Shown here: in pieces, positions 1 to 7,246 of the stretch
Layout of the letters: each line of letters begins with the position of its first letter
Numbering within the stretch: position 1 is the stretch's first letter
From: Kiritimatiellota bacterium
Lineage (GTDB): Bacteria; Verrucomicrobiota; Kiritimatiellia; JAAZAB01
DNA length: 10,000 bases
Direction of reading: 5' to 3'
Assembly: GCA_008636095.1 (NCBI GenBank)
Contig: VSJD01000037.1
Coordinates: 1-10,000, forward strand
Made by a program: the position numbers and the translations under genes
Notes under the pieces: generated by a model
What the model saw: only the letters and a program-made list of their open reading frames with translations
Told to the model about the DNA's origin: nothing
The model's database searches: none

Positions 1-46
1 TTGCATGCGCTTGCCGCTCGGCGATGAATCCTTTATTCTAACCCCC

Positions 47-739
47 ATGAATATCGAGACCTTGGCGCCGGTCATGCGTATCCTAAAGCGGGAATACGAA
101 AAAAAGCGGACGCCCATTGTGGAGCTGATCCGGGCGCGAACCAGAGATCCGTTTCAGGTCCTGGTGGCCACGATCCTGAGTGCACGCACGCTGGACCAGA
201 CCACGACGGCGGCTTGCCGCAAGCTCTTTGGGGTGGTCCGCAACCTGGATGACCTCCGGCGCATTCCGCGCTTAAGGCTGGAACGCCTGATCTATCCGGT
301 CGGGTTTTACCGGACCAAGGCAAAGCTTCTGAAACGCCTGCCTGCCGTCGTGGCGAAGCGCGTTGGCGGCGTCATCCCCGATACCGTGGAGGAACTGATT
401 CGCCTGCCGGGCGTCGGCCGCAAGACGGCCAACCTCGTGGTAGCCGTGGCGTTCAACAAGCCGGCCATCTGCGTGGATATCCATGTGCATCGCATCAGCA
501 ATCGCTGGGGTCTCATTCGCACGCGCACCCCCCTGCAAACGGAAATGATTTTACGCCGCCGGTTGCCGGTGAAATACTGGCGGGTATTCAATGCCTATCT
601 GGTATCGTTCGGCCAGAGTGTGTGCCGGCCGGTGCACCCGCATTGCGGCGCATGTCCCATTTACGCGCAGTGCGCGCGGGTGGGAACAGCGCAAAAAAAC
701 GGCATTGACATACATCCTGATAAAATTCAGCATGCATAA
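47..739 (+). CDS. nth: Endonuclease III (DNA glycosylase/AP lyase), HhH-GPD with 4Fe-4S cluster
   Basis: Base-excision repair enzyme that removes oxidised pyrimidines and nicks the resulting abasic site. Counting from the ATG at 47 (230 residues), the helix-hairpin-helix LPGVGRKTAN lies at about 120-129 with the Schiff-base lysine K126. The catalytic aspartate is D144 in VDIHVHR. The C-terminus carries the cluster ligands in exact C-X6-C-X2-C-X5-C spacing (C193, C200, C203, C209). Length is slightly above E. coli Nth (211). The damage-pocket segment reads SARTLD rather than the SAQATD of E. coli; I associate SART-type sequences with archaeal-type Nth. The start is uncertain. An in-frame ATG at 5 would add 14 residues that look non-homologous, and the frame is open to the left window edge. 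Neither start has a clear Shine-Dalgarno. The next gene follows after 39 bp but has its own strong ribosome binding site, so co-transcription is possible and not required. Confidence 0.93.
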   Translation: MNIETLAPVMRILKREYEKKRTPIVELIRARTRDPFQVLVATILSARTLDQTTTAACRKLFGVVRNLDDLRRIPRLRLERLIYPVGFYRTKAKLLKRLPAVVAKRVGGVIPDTVEELIRLPGVGRKTANLVVAVAFNKPAICVDIHVHRISNRWGLIRTRTPLQTEMILRRRLPVKYWRVFNAYLVSFGQSVCRPVHPHCGACPIYAQCARVGTAQKNGIDIHPDKIQHA

Positions 740-763
740 TTCGTTTGAGCCAACAATCAGATC

Positions 764-769
764 AGGAGG
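764..769 (+). promoter_or_regulatory. Ribosome binding site of the UroD-family gene
   Basis: AGGAGG ends nine bases before the ATG at 779. It is the best Shine-Dalgarno match in the window and fixes the start at 779 over the in-frame ATG at 791. Confidence 0.8.
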
Positions 770-778
770 AAATCAGAT

Positions 779-1855
779 ATGACACGTGCCATGACTTCGA
801 AGGAACGAGTGCTGACAACCTTTGCCAATCAGGCGGCGGATCGCGTCCCGATCAACTACTTGGCCAATACCGGAATTGACCGTCGACTCAAGGCGCACTT
901 CGGATTGCAACCAGACGATTCTGAAGGACTATTGGTTGCACTCGGGACGGACTTCCGCAATGTCGGCGCGTCCTATCAAGGGCCAAAGCTCCACGAAGAC
1001 ATCCCGGAACGGGGAGTCAAAGTAGACGACTGGGGAATTCATCTGCGTTGGGTTGAGCATGAAACAGGAGGCTACTGGGACTATTGTGACTTTCCCCTGA
1101 AGGATGCTGATGAAAAGACAATCGCTAACTGGCCGATGCCGGATCCGAACAAGCACGACTATTCCGGGATATTTGCCCAGTGCAAGCGCCATGAGAAATA
1201 TGCCGTCTGTCTGTGTTGCTTTGGCGACCTAATCAACGGCAACGGCATGCTACGCGGCATGGAACAGACACTGGTCGATCTTATCACTGACGATCCGGCG
1301 GGTCTATTGCTCGCCGACCGTCGTTTTGCCATTCAGATGGAGATTGCCCGCCGCACATTCGAAGCCGCACGGGGCGGTATCGACGTCCTGTGGCTTGGGG
1401 AAGATCTCGGCACGCAGGATCGGCAGATGATTTCCATGGAGATCTTCAAGCGGCACGTTCGTCCGCGCTATCAGAAGTTAGTTGATCTCGGCAAAGCGTT
1501 CGGCGCACGGGTGATGATCCACACCTGTGGTTCGTCCAGCTGGGCCTACGAGGATTTCATTGATATGGGGATCAATGTAGTGGACACGTTGCAACCGGAG
1601 GCCAAAGACATGTCCCCCGAGTATCTGAAGAAGACGTTTGGCGGTCGGCTGGCGTTTCACGGATGCATTTCCACGGCCGGTCCGGTGGCCTTCGGGACGG
1701 TGGCGGATGTGGTGAAATCCTGCCGCGCGACGCTGGAAATCATGATGCCCGGCGGCGGCTACTGTTTCGCACCCACGCACCGCCTGCAGGATAATTCGCC
1801 GACCGAAAACGTGCTGGCCATGTATAAAACGGCTGCGGTCTGCGGACGTTATTGA
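779..1855 (+). CDS. Uroporphyrinogen decarboxylase (URO-D) family protein, MtaA-like corrinoid methyltransferase fold
   Basis: A 358-residue single-domain protein of the URO-D superfamily, cytoplasmic (no signal peptide). It opens with MTSKERVLTTFANQAADRVP, the usual family start (serine/threonine-rich, then 'DRVP'). A putative zinc site of the MtaA/MtbA type is present: H248-x-C250 in HTCGSS and C329 in GGGYCFAPTH. In methylcobalamin:coenzyme M methyltransferases a His-x-Cys...Cys set binds zinc and activates a thiol acceptor. Haem-pathway HemE lacks this set, so HemE is an unlikely identity. GEDLGTQ at 207-213 and HGCIS at 294-298 are conserved family segments. PVC and other anaerobic bacteria often carry many such paralogues next to corrinoid proteins and demethylation genes, but no corrinoid-binding protein is visible here, so substrate and acceptor are unknown. 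The gene stands alone: 39 bp after nth and 647 bp before the next gene. Confidence 0.88.
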   Translation: MTRAMTSKERVLTTFANQAADRVPINYLANTGIDRRLKAHFGLQPDDSEGLLVALGTDFRNVGASYQGPKLHEDIPERGVKVDDWGIHLRWVEHETGGYWDYCDFPLKDADEKTIANWPMPDPNKHDYSGIFAQCKRHEKYAVCLCCFGDLINGNGMLRGMEQTLVDLITDDPAGLLLADRRFAIQMEIARRTFEAARGGIDVLWLGEDLGTQDRQMISMEIFKRHVRPRYQKLVDLGKAFGARVMIHTCGSSSWAYEDFIDMGINVVDTLQPEAKDMSPEYLKKTFGGRLAFHGCISTAGPVAFGTVADVVKSCRATLEIMMPGGGYCFAPTHRLQDNSPTENVLAMYKTAAVCGRY

Positions 1856-1862
1856 TCCGGGG

Positions 1863-1880
1863 TGACTACTCGCGTAGTCA
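1863..1880. repeat. Short perfect hairpin after the UroD-family gene
   Basis: TGACTAC, a TCGC loop, then GTAGTCA: a 7-bp stem starting eight bases after the stop codon. No T-run follows on the + strand, so it is not a standard intrinsic terminator. It could protect the 3' end of the mRNA. A 10-bp palindrome, GCGGATCCGC, lies further on at 1905-1914. Confidence 0.5.
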
Positions 1881-1963
1881 GGCTGAAGCTGTTTCCCAAC
1901 CTAAGCGGATCCGCCTGCGGCGAAAAAAGCAATGAAAAACGTAACTACTTAGGTCCTTTTTTT

Positions 1964-2072
1964 AACTACGAAACATGCGAAATACACGAAATGGATTAAG
2001 AGAGGTGAACTTTGGGTACCCAAAATTTTATTTTCTTCTCCCGTTTTCGCGCTTTTTGTGTATTTCGTAGTT
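1964..2072. repeat. Symmetric inverted repeat built of 9-nt units (intergenic dispersed-repeat type)
   Basis: Two arms face each other. Each starts AACTACGAAA and is made of three 9-nt units fitting NNNRCRAAA. Left arm (+): ACTACGAAA, CATGCGAAA, TACACGAAA at 1965-1991. Right arm (-): ACTACGAAA, TACACAAAA, AGCGCGAAA at 2071-2045. The centre of symmetry is at 2018, and it coincides with a perfect 14-bp palindrome, TTTGGGTACCCAAA, at 2011-2024. Read inward, both arms are open and start with Asn-Tyr-Glu (NYETCEIHEMD then stop on +; NYEIHKKRENGRRK then stop on -). From memory, 'ACGAAA' repeats of this kind are scattered between genes in PVC and other environmental genomes; that is recollection, not a search result. 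There is no CRISPR-like spacing. Confidence 0.6.
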
Positions 2073-2131
2073 GTCTCTTTCTTGAGCACCTGAGCAGTTA
2101 CTAAAAAACGAAAATAAATCGAAAACCCAGC

Positions 2132-2159
2132 ATTTGCAAATCATTTATCATCAATGATT
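2132..2159. promoter_or_regulatory. Candidate operator dyads upstream of the large secreted-protein gene
   Basis: A perfect 10-bp palindrome ATTTGCAAAT (2132-2141) overlaps a dyad AATCATT-N7-AATGATT (2139-2159). It ends 29 bp before a TTGACA box, a typical activator-site distance. No regulator gene is in view, so this rests on symmetry and position alone. Confidence 0.3.
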
Positions 2160-2188
2160 AAACATCAGTTATTATTGCGATTTCCCTC

Positions 2189-2217
2189 TTGACACGAGAC
2201 GTAAAACGACTTAAATT
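2189..2217 (+). promoter_or_regulatory. Candidate sigma-70-like promoter
   Basis: A perfect -35 box, TTGACA (2189-2194), is followed after 17 bp by TAAATT (2212-2217; 4 of 6 matches to TATAAT), in the only long AT-rich stretch of the gap. If used, the transcript starts near 2224 and has a leader of about 280-300 nt before the 2503/2521 starts. Confidence 0.4.
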
Positions 2218-2250
2218 GACCGCATATTATTGGTGTAATTTTGACCGGGG

Positions 2251-2474
2251 TCGTGCCACGGACAAATCCGCCCGCCGGCAGAAAAAGGGGCGGCCTGCCC
2301 ACCGAAGTCTTGGCGCAGGCGGGTGGGAGTGTGGAAATATTGTAATAATATTGTAATAAAAAAGCCGGCTGCCTTCTTCGTCACTCAGGCTCCGCCGGAG
2401 GTTTCGCCGGGTTTTGCCGAAGATGGAAGCGGCACGGACTTTAGTCCGTGGCGCTCCACAATACAGCCGGCCTT
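2251..2474. repeat. Nested inverted repeats in the leader of the 1057-residue gene
   Basis: This stretch has no gene and is dense in pairings. An outer pair, aagccggctg (2362-2371) and cagccggcctt (2464-2474), is complementary apart from one mismatch. Inside it lie tcttcg (2375-2380) with cgaaga (2418-2423), and an 8-bp hairpin CACGGACT-TT-AGTCCGTG (2433-2450). This would fold as a closed stem carrying two arms. GCCACGGAC at 2255-2263 is the reverse complement of GTCCGTGGC at 2444-2452, an alternative long-range pairing. A tandem 11-bp repeat, ATATTGTAATA twice, sits at 2337-2358. It could be a structured mRNA leader, or an inactive small repeat element. Confidence 0.45.
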
Positions 2475-2502
2475 GCGCTAAAAAAAGGGTGGGGGCAAAA
2501 TA

Positions 2503-5500
2503 ATGAAAGGAAATGGTATCATGAAAAATATCATGCGATTGACAGTGGCAATGTGTTGCGCGTACTTTTTTTTCGGAGCGCTAACGCATGTCACGGCCCT
2601 TGAAAAGATCGCGGAAGTTCGCATCGGCCGGGTTTCACAGCCGCCGGTTATTGACGGGAAACTTGACGATCCGTGCTGGTCGAATACCGTTGAAATAGCG
2701 CCTTTCATACTCCTGAAGCAGAAGGAATTTGCCCAGGAACAGACCCGGGCTTATATCGCCTATGACGAGCAAAACCTCTATGTTGCCTTTCGTTGCGAGG
2801 CGTCCTGTCTTGACCCGGCCAACAATCAGCTGGCCGAATTCAAAACCGGGGCGGCAAAGGACAGCGATGACATCTTTAAGAATGATTGCGTGCTCCTGCT
2901 CATCTGTCCGGACGAGAAGCGCAACGACGTCTATTACGAAATCAGCATCAACGGCGTCGGTGTTGTAACCGACGCAAAATGCGCGGCGCCGAACTATTGG
3001 GGCGAAGGCGCGCGCGATAAGGCGTGGAATTACGGCGGGCAGGTGGCAGTTAAGACATACAGCGATACATGGGGCGGCGACCGTGGCAAGGCCTACTGGA
3101 CCGTTGAGTTTTCCGTGCCGCTCGCCGCGTTTGGTCCCATGCCCCGGCCGGGTGCGACCTGGCGGACGTGTCTGGGCCGCATTGAACAGCGAAACAATGA
3201 GCGGAGCGTTTGGCAGCCGATGGAGGGAGGATTTCATATCGCGCCTGATTCATTTGGCCGGATTGTTTTTGACAATGCCGTTCCCGGTGTCCGGAACGTT
3301 GCGGTGGGGAACTTTTCCTTTGGTGAAAACCGGATGACCTGCGACCTTGTTTCAATGCCGGCGCAAGCGGGAATGCGCCTTGAGACTGCGGTGATGTTTG
3401 CGGGACAGGGCAAGGACGTTGCCTTCCGCGATCTCGCTCCCGGGAAAACGGGGAAAATAGAGCATGTGTATGAACTGAAACAGGCGGGGCCGTTTGAATT
3501 CCAGTATCGGATACTTAATCCGGCCAGCATGGCGGCCTACTATCAATCACCGCTCTATGCCGCGCATGTTAGCATGTCTTTGCTGACCGGCAGTCTGCGC
3601 GCGGACGGCGACTATACCCTCTATCTCAACGGCAAGGAGGTTCTCAAGGGCGGCAAGGGCGAACAGAAGTTTTCCGCCGCGCTCCTGTCCGGCATCAACG
3701 TCCTGGCCCTTGAGGCGAACGGGACGGTTACGGGTGATTTTGCGGTTGGCGATTTTACGTTCAAAACGGATAACCGCTGGAAATATTCACCCGCCGCGGC
3801 CGACGGCTGGACAGCTAACGAGTTCAACGATTCGGCCTGGAAGACGGCGGAAGCGAATGGAACAATTCTGGGCGCGCCCGGTTCAAAAAGATATTTCAGA
3901 AAAATCATTCTCCATGGGCACAGTGCATTCTGGCCGAACTGGGCGGCCGAAGCGCTTTCAATCGCGGAAAATTCCGTCCAGATGCTGAAAATTTTTCCAC
4001 AGGGACTCAAGAAGAAAACCCTTGCGGATTGGCAGGTGACTTTGGAAGTTCCGTCGGAATTTCATGTTGCGGGCGCCAGCGGTTTCATCAGTGCAAGGCA
4101 AAAGCGCAAAGGATTTAAATGCGAGGAACGCGGAACGGCGGTTCGGAATGGACAGGAATATCGGCGTTATGCGATCCGCGCTCTTGATCCGGTGTCTTTC
4201 CGGGAAAAATTTGAAGGCTATCAAATGTGCGCTATCGCGGTTGAACTGTCCGTGTCCGGGAAGCGGTTTGCCGAGCGCGAGTGCGTTTTTTATTATTCCA
4301 TGGAAGCGGAAAATGGCACTATCCAGGAGGTTCCGCGGGAAATGCCCGTGAAAATCCTGCCGCCCCTGTGCGGCAAACCGCCAAAAAAATATGCCTGGCA
4401 AACCACCACCGCCGGAACCGACATGGATGATTTGAATTGCCTGGATACATTGAACGCCTCATTAGCCCGTGCCGGGTTTAACCAGCTCTGGCATGGCCGG
4501 AATCCGGAACCGCAGAAAAAATTGCCGGCAAAAAACGTGGTCATGTTCGGTTTTTCGTCATGGCACATTGATTGCCGTCCCTGGTTGGAAAAACACCCCG
4601 AAGAAGCAATGATAAACAAGGCCGGCAACCGCTGTCATGAAAAGGTTTCGGGCAGAAACACGCAGATATGCCCCGGCTTGCTGGTGCGGGACACGCCGGC
4701 CTGGGAGTTTGTGGCGAGCGCCATTATTACCTGGATGAAAAAGGACCGGATTGACCAGTTAGTGTGGGATTATGAGTACTCGGTCTGGGACGATAAGGCA
4801 AAACCAACGCAAATCGCCTGCTTTTGCCCGCGGTGCCTGGCGGACTTTAAGGAAATGTCAAAAATCCCGGCTGATACGCAACTGAATTACGGCATCATCA
4901 AGGAGAAATATCCTGAACAATGGATTCGTTTCATGAATCAGCGCATGGCGCAGATTTGCGGCAAGGTCAGGCAGGCCGTGCACAAGGTTGGGCCGGACAA
5001 GGTCTTCTCCGTGTACAGTGGATACCAGTGCGAGGAAACACGCTCTTTTTATGGCGTGGATTGGGCCATGCTCGTGGACAAGATCGATCTGGCCATCTGC
5101 GGCTACGGGCGGCCTGTGACGCAAATCGCCGACACATTGAAGGTGCTGGGCAATGTACCGCTGGCCTGCGGAGATTGCATCACGCCATATCGCACGGATG
5201 ACCGGACATTCCCGACCTATTGCAGCAAGGCGATCATCCTGCGCCGCGCCGTGGACGGAACGGGCGGGTTCCTGGCATGGTATTATCCTGACATGGACGG
5301 GAAATCGTTTTATGCTTCGGCCGAGATCAGCCGGCTGGTGGCGGATTATGAGGATCTCTTCGTGGCGCATCGCAAGGATAATGCGCTTGTTACCGCGGAA
5401 GGCATCGGCGCCGATGACGTGACGGTATTTACGGACGGCAAACGCCGTTTGGTGCTCCTGATCAACGAGAAAAAAGAGCCGAAAAAAGTTTTGCTTAAAA

Positions 5501-5676
5501 ACAATCAATTCACGCCGCAGATGAAGGTGTTTGATTATTATGCCGAAAAAGATCTCGGCAACCTGCGGGAAATCACAACGGAAGTGCCGGCTAACGACGT
5601 CAAGGCCTTCATCATTGAGGAACAGGAAAACTGGTTTCACAAGAAGATTCGCACGATTCGTTCGCTATTCCGATAG
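2503..5676 (+). CDS. Secreted multidomain protein: CBM9-like domain, beta-sandwich domains, glycosidase-like TIM barrel
   Basis: A 1057-residue exported protein, probably acting on a polysaccharide or glycoconjugate. The true start may be the ATG at 2521 (M7), which follows AAAGGA by nine bases and gives a clean Sec signal, MKNIMRLTVAM..., with likely cleavage after THVTA (residue 32). Domains by residue: about 35-257, a CBM9-like/DOMON-type sandwich (PPVIDGKLDDPCW at the start, AYIAYDEQNLYVAFRCEA, then a strand leading to WTVEFSVPLAAFG). About 258-355 is Ig-like. About 356-470 is a galactose-binding-like module as in GH2-type enzymes (YTLYLNGKEV, FNDSAWKTAE). About 471-615 is another sandwich. 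About 628-955 is a barrel with VWDYEYSVWDD at 754-764 and the cysteine cluster CFCPRC at 773-778. The rest is a C-terminal sandwich. D756 and E758 are candidate catalytic acids. I cannot assign a GH family. The fucosidase gene lies 108 bp downstream on the same strand. Confidence 0.75.
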   Translation: MKGNGIMKNIMRLTVAMCCAYFFFGALTHVTALEKIAEVRIGRVSQPPVIDGKLDDPCWSNTVEIAPFILLKQKEFAQEQTRAYIAYDEQNLYVAFRCEASCLDPANNQLAEFKTGAAKDSDDIFKNDCVLLLICPDEKRNDVYYEISINGVGVVTDAKCAAPNYWGEGARDKAWNYGGQVAVKTYSDTWGGDRGKAYWTVEFSVPLAAFGPMPRPGATWRTCLGRIEQRNNERSVWQPMEGGFHIAPDSFGRIVFDNAVPGVRNVAVGNFSFGENRMTCDLVSMPAQAGMRLETAVMFAGQGKDVAFRDLAPGKTGKIEHVYELKQAGPFEFQYRILNPASMAAYYQSPLYAAHVSMSLLTGSLRADGDYTLYLNGKEVLKGGKGEQKFSAALLSGINVLALEANGTVTGDFAVGDFTFKTDNRWKYSPAAADGWTANEFNDSAWKTAEANGTILGAPGSKRYFRKIILHGHSAFWPNWAAEALSIAENSVQMLKIFPQGLKKKTLADWQVTLEVPSEFHVAGASGFISARQKRKGFKCEERGTAVRNGQEYRRYAIRALDPVSFREKFEGYQMCAIAVELSVSGKRFAERECVFYYSMEAENGTIQEVPREMPVKILPPLCGKPPKKYAWQTTTAGTDMDDLNCLDTLNASLARAGFNQLWHGRNPEPQKKLPAKNVVMFGFSSWHIDCRPWLEKHPEEAMINKAGNRCHEKVSGRNTQICPGLLVRDTPAWEFVASAIITWMKKDRIDQLVWDYEYSVWDDKAKPTQIACFCPRCLADFKEMSKIPADTQLNYGIIKEKYPEQWIRFMNQRMAQICGKVRQAVHKVGPDKVFSVYSGYQCEETRSFYGVDWAMLVDKIDLAICGYGRPVTQIADTLKVLGNVPLACGDCITPYRTDDRTFPTYCSKAIILRRAVDGTGGFLAWYYPDMDGKSFYASAEISRLVADYEDLFVAHRKDNALVTAEGIGADDVTVFTDGKRRLVLLINEKKEPKKVLLKNNQFTPQMKVFDYYAEKDLGNLREITTEVPANDVKAFIIEEQENWFHKKIRTIRSLFR

Positions 5677-5701
5677 ATTATGCATCAAGGGCTGATGGTA
5701 A

Positions 5702-5788
5702 AGAAGGGGCCTGAGTGGAGTCCGTATTCTGTCGTTGGAAACGCTGGCGACGGCGTGGGAATTTAAGGTGCCGGAAAATACACCATGA
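5702..5788 (+). pseudogene. Possible 3' remnant of a gene once coupled to the fucosidase
   Basis: This frame opens after a stop at 5699-5701 and runs 28 codons without an initiator. It ends in a TGA that overlaps the fucosidase ATG as ATGA (5785-5788), the classic layout of translationally coupled genes. Its peptide ends LSLETLATAWEFKVPENTP, a protein-like string I do not recognise. The fucosidase has no good Shine-Dalgarno of its own. A reasonable reading is that the body of an upstream operon gene was lost and only its last codons remain. Chance is a real alternative at this length. Confidence 0.3.
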
Positions 5789-7077
5789 CTACAAAAGTCC
5801 GGAATGCCTCGAAAAACTGGTTTGCCCAGGCGCGCTACGGGATGTTCATTCACTATGGCTTGTACAGCCTGCTTGAGCGCGGCGAGTGGGTGCTCAACAG
5901 GGAAGAAATCCCGCTTGCCGAATACAAACAGTTGGCGAATCGTTTCACCGCCATAAAATTTGACGCCGATTTTATATGCGATCTGGCAGTGCGCGGCGGC
6001 ATGCGTTACATCGTCCTGACGACCATGCACCATGACGGCTTCCGTCTCTACGACACCAAACTCACGGATTTCTGCACGACCAGGACAGCCGCCGGACGGG
6101 ACCTGGTGGGCGAACTGGTCAAGGCCGCGCGTAAACGCAAACTGCGGATCGGGCTCTACCACAGCCTGAACAACTGGCATGACAAACCCGACGCTGTGGA
6201 TGCCCTGGAGAGCAAAGCGGCGTACGCGACCTTCATTAAAAACACCTTCGCGCGAATCCGGGAACTCGTTACAAAATACAATCCTATTGACGTGCTTTGG
6301 TATGACGGCTGGTGGCCATTCGACGCCAAAGGCTGGTGCGCCGCGGAAATGAACGAAATGGTCCGCAAGATCCAACCGTGCATTCTTTTAAACGGCCGCA
6401 ACGGCCTGCCGGGGGATTTTGCCACTCCGGAAGGCCACCTCGCCGGCCCGCAGCCGTGGCGTCCCTGGGAAGCATGCATCACCACCAATTCCAGTTGGGG
6501 TTATTGTCGCTCCGATAACGCGTGGAAGACGCCGGGGCAGTTGGTGGATATGTTTATTACCGTCGCGCAGGGCAATGGCAATCTTCTGCTCAACATCGGC
6601 CCATGCGGTGATGGTTCGGCGCCTAAACAGGCTCAAAAGCTCATCATGACCGCGGGCGACTGGCTGCGCTGTTATAGCGAGTGCATCTTTGATACCGACC
6701 GTTTCATCATGCATCCGCAGGAGCGCGAGGGATATAATGGCGATTGGGCGATGCAAGGATCGTTCACGATCAAAGGGAACACTCTTTATATGCTGGTCCG
6801 GCGCTGGCCCGGAGAATCGCTGACCTTCGGCGGCCTGCAGTGCAGGATTAAAAAGGCAACGCTTCTGGGCCGGACCAAGCACCGCTTGGTGAAATTCGTT
6901 CAGCAGGGCACGCGCGTCATGGTCACCGGCCTTCCCAAGACGTCCCCCGACCCGGTCTGCCCGGTACTGCGCTTCGACTGTGACCGTCCACCTTCGGTGT
7001 ATCAGACTGGCGGCTTGCGCATTCCGAATGTTAAGCACCCGCACTACGATCCTGTGCAGTCCGACATCAAATATTGA
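5785..7077 (+). CDS. Alpha-L-fucosidase family protein (GH29), cytoplasmic
   Basis: A 430-residue retaining glycosidase of family GH29, which hydrolyses terminal alpha-L-fucose from glycans. It starts directly at the barrel with NWFAQARYGMFIHYGLYS (11-28), as expected for a protein without a signal peptide, so it likely acts in the cytoplasm on imported oligosaccharides. Signatures: TTMHHDGFRLYD at 79-90 (the substrate-binding His pair, H82-H83); VLWYDGWW at 170-177 with D174 in the nucleophile position; PWEACITTNSSWGY at 227-240, the family's WE...WGY segment; and GNGNLLLNIGPCGDG at 263-277. The C-terminal 110 residues form a small beta domain. It is a little shorter than typical secreted GH29 enzymes, which carry extra modules. 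The ATG has no strong ribosome binding site and overlaps the stop of a short open stretch (ATGA). I cannot tell whether it prefers fucose or a related sugar. Confidence 0.92.
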   Translation: MTTKVRNASKNWFAQARYGMFIHYGLYSLLERGEWVLNREEIPLAEYKQLANRFTAIKFDADFICDLAVRGGMRYIVLTTMHHDGFRLYDTKLTDFCTTRTAAGRDLVGELVKAARKRKLRIGLYHSLNNWHDKPDAVDALESKAAYATFIKNTFARIRELVTKYNPIDVLWYDGWWPFDAKGWCAAEMNEMVRKIQPCILLNGRNGLPGDFATPEGHLAGPQPWRPWEACITTNSSWGYCRSDNAWKTPGQLVDMFITVAQGNGNLLLNIGPCGDGSAPKQAQKLIMTAGDWLRCYSECIFDTDRFIMHPQEREGYNGDWAMQGSFTIKGNTLYMLVRRWPGESLTFGGLQCRIKKATLLGRTKHRLVKFVQQGTRVMVTGLPKTSPDPVCPVLRFDCDRPPSVYQTGGLRIPNVKHPHYDPVQSDIKY

Positions 7078-7207
7078 CATCTTGAAATAGGCGCGAAACA
7101 GACCCGCCGATCCAGATCATGCGAGCCAGCAGGTTGATCGTTCGTGGCAGGCCTTCGCTGGCGGCGGTGCGCAGGTTCGAGGGTGGCTGCTGTTGACCTG
7201 GTCCTGA
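7067..7207 (-). pseudogene. Possible C-terminal remnant of an ExeA/TniB-like transposition-helper ATPase
   Basis: An open frame of 46 codons ending at 7067, overlapping the last 11 bp of the fucosidase gene on the other strand and with no start codon at a sensible place. It contains TAASEGLPRTINLLARM. The pattern A-x-x-G-x-P-R-x-[IV]-N-x-L-x-x-x-A/M is typical of the C-terminal helical part of ExeA/GspA-type AAA ATPases, many of which are helper proteins of transposons. It then runs to a Val-Asn-Ile end, like the family's 'D-V' ending. No Walker motifs are present, so this is only a tail. The assignment rests on one motif; the rest of 7078-7246 holds nothing else I recognise. Confidence 0.3.
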
Positions 7208-7246
7208 TCACGCCCGATCCGGGATGTTTGATACCCCTACATTCAC

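Noticed and set aside
779..1855. HemE (haem pathway uroporphyrinogen decarboxylase)
   Set aside because: The H248-x-C250...C329 zinc set belongs to the MtaA-like branch, and no other haem gene is nearby.
1863..1880. Intrinsic terminator of the UroD-family gene
   Set aside because: The 7-bp stem has no T-run after it on the + strand. The only T-run nearby (1957-1963) has no good stem before it.
1964..2072. CRISPR array
   Set aside because: The periodic units are only 9 nt, contiguous and inverted between arms. There are no spacers and no cas genes.
4858..5640. Long open frame of about 260 codons on the - strand inside the large secreted-protein gene
   Set aside because: Antisense to a well-supported coding region with signal peptide and domain structure. 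The peptide shows no family motif and arises from the codon bias of the + strand gene. The same applies to - strand frames at 2635-3237, 5665-6375 and 6388-7080, and to the + strand frame at 7947-8624 across the PHP gene.
5695..5766. Small gene of 23 residues starting at ATG 5695
   Set aside because: Low-complexity peptide (MVKKGPEWSPYS...), no Shine-Dalgarno, and it overlaps another open stretch in the same short gap.
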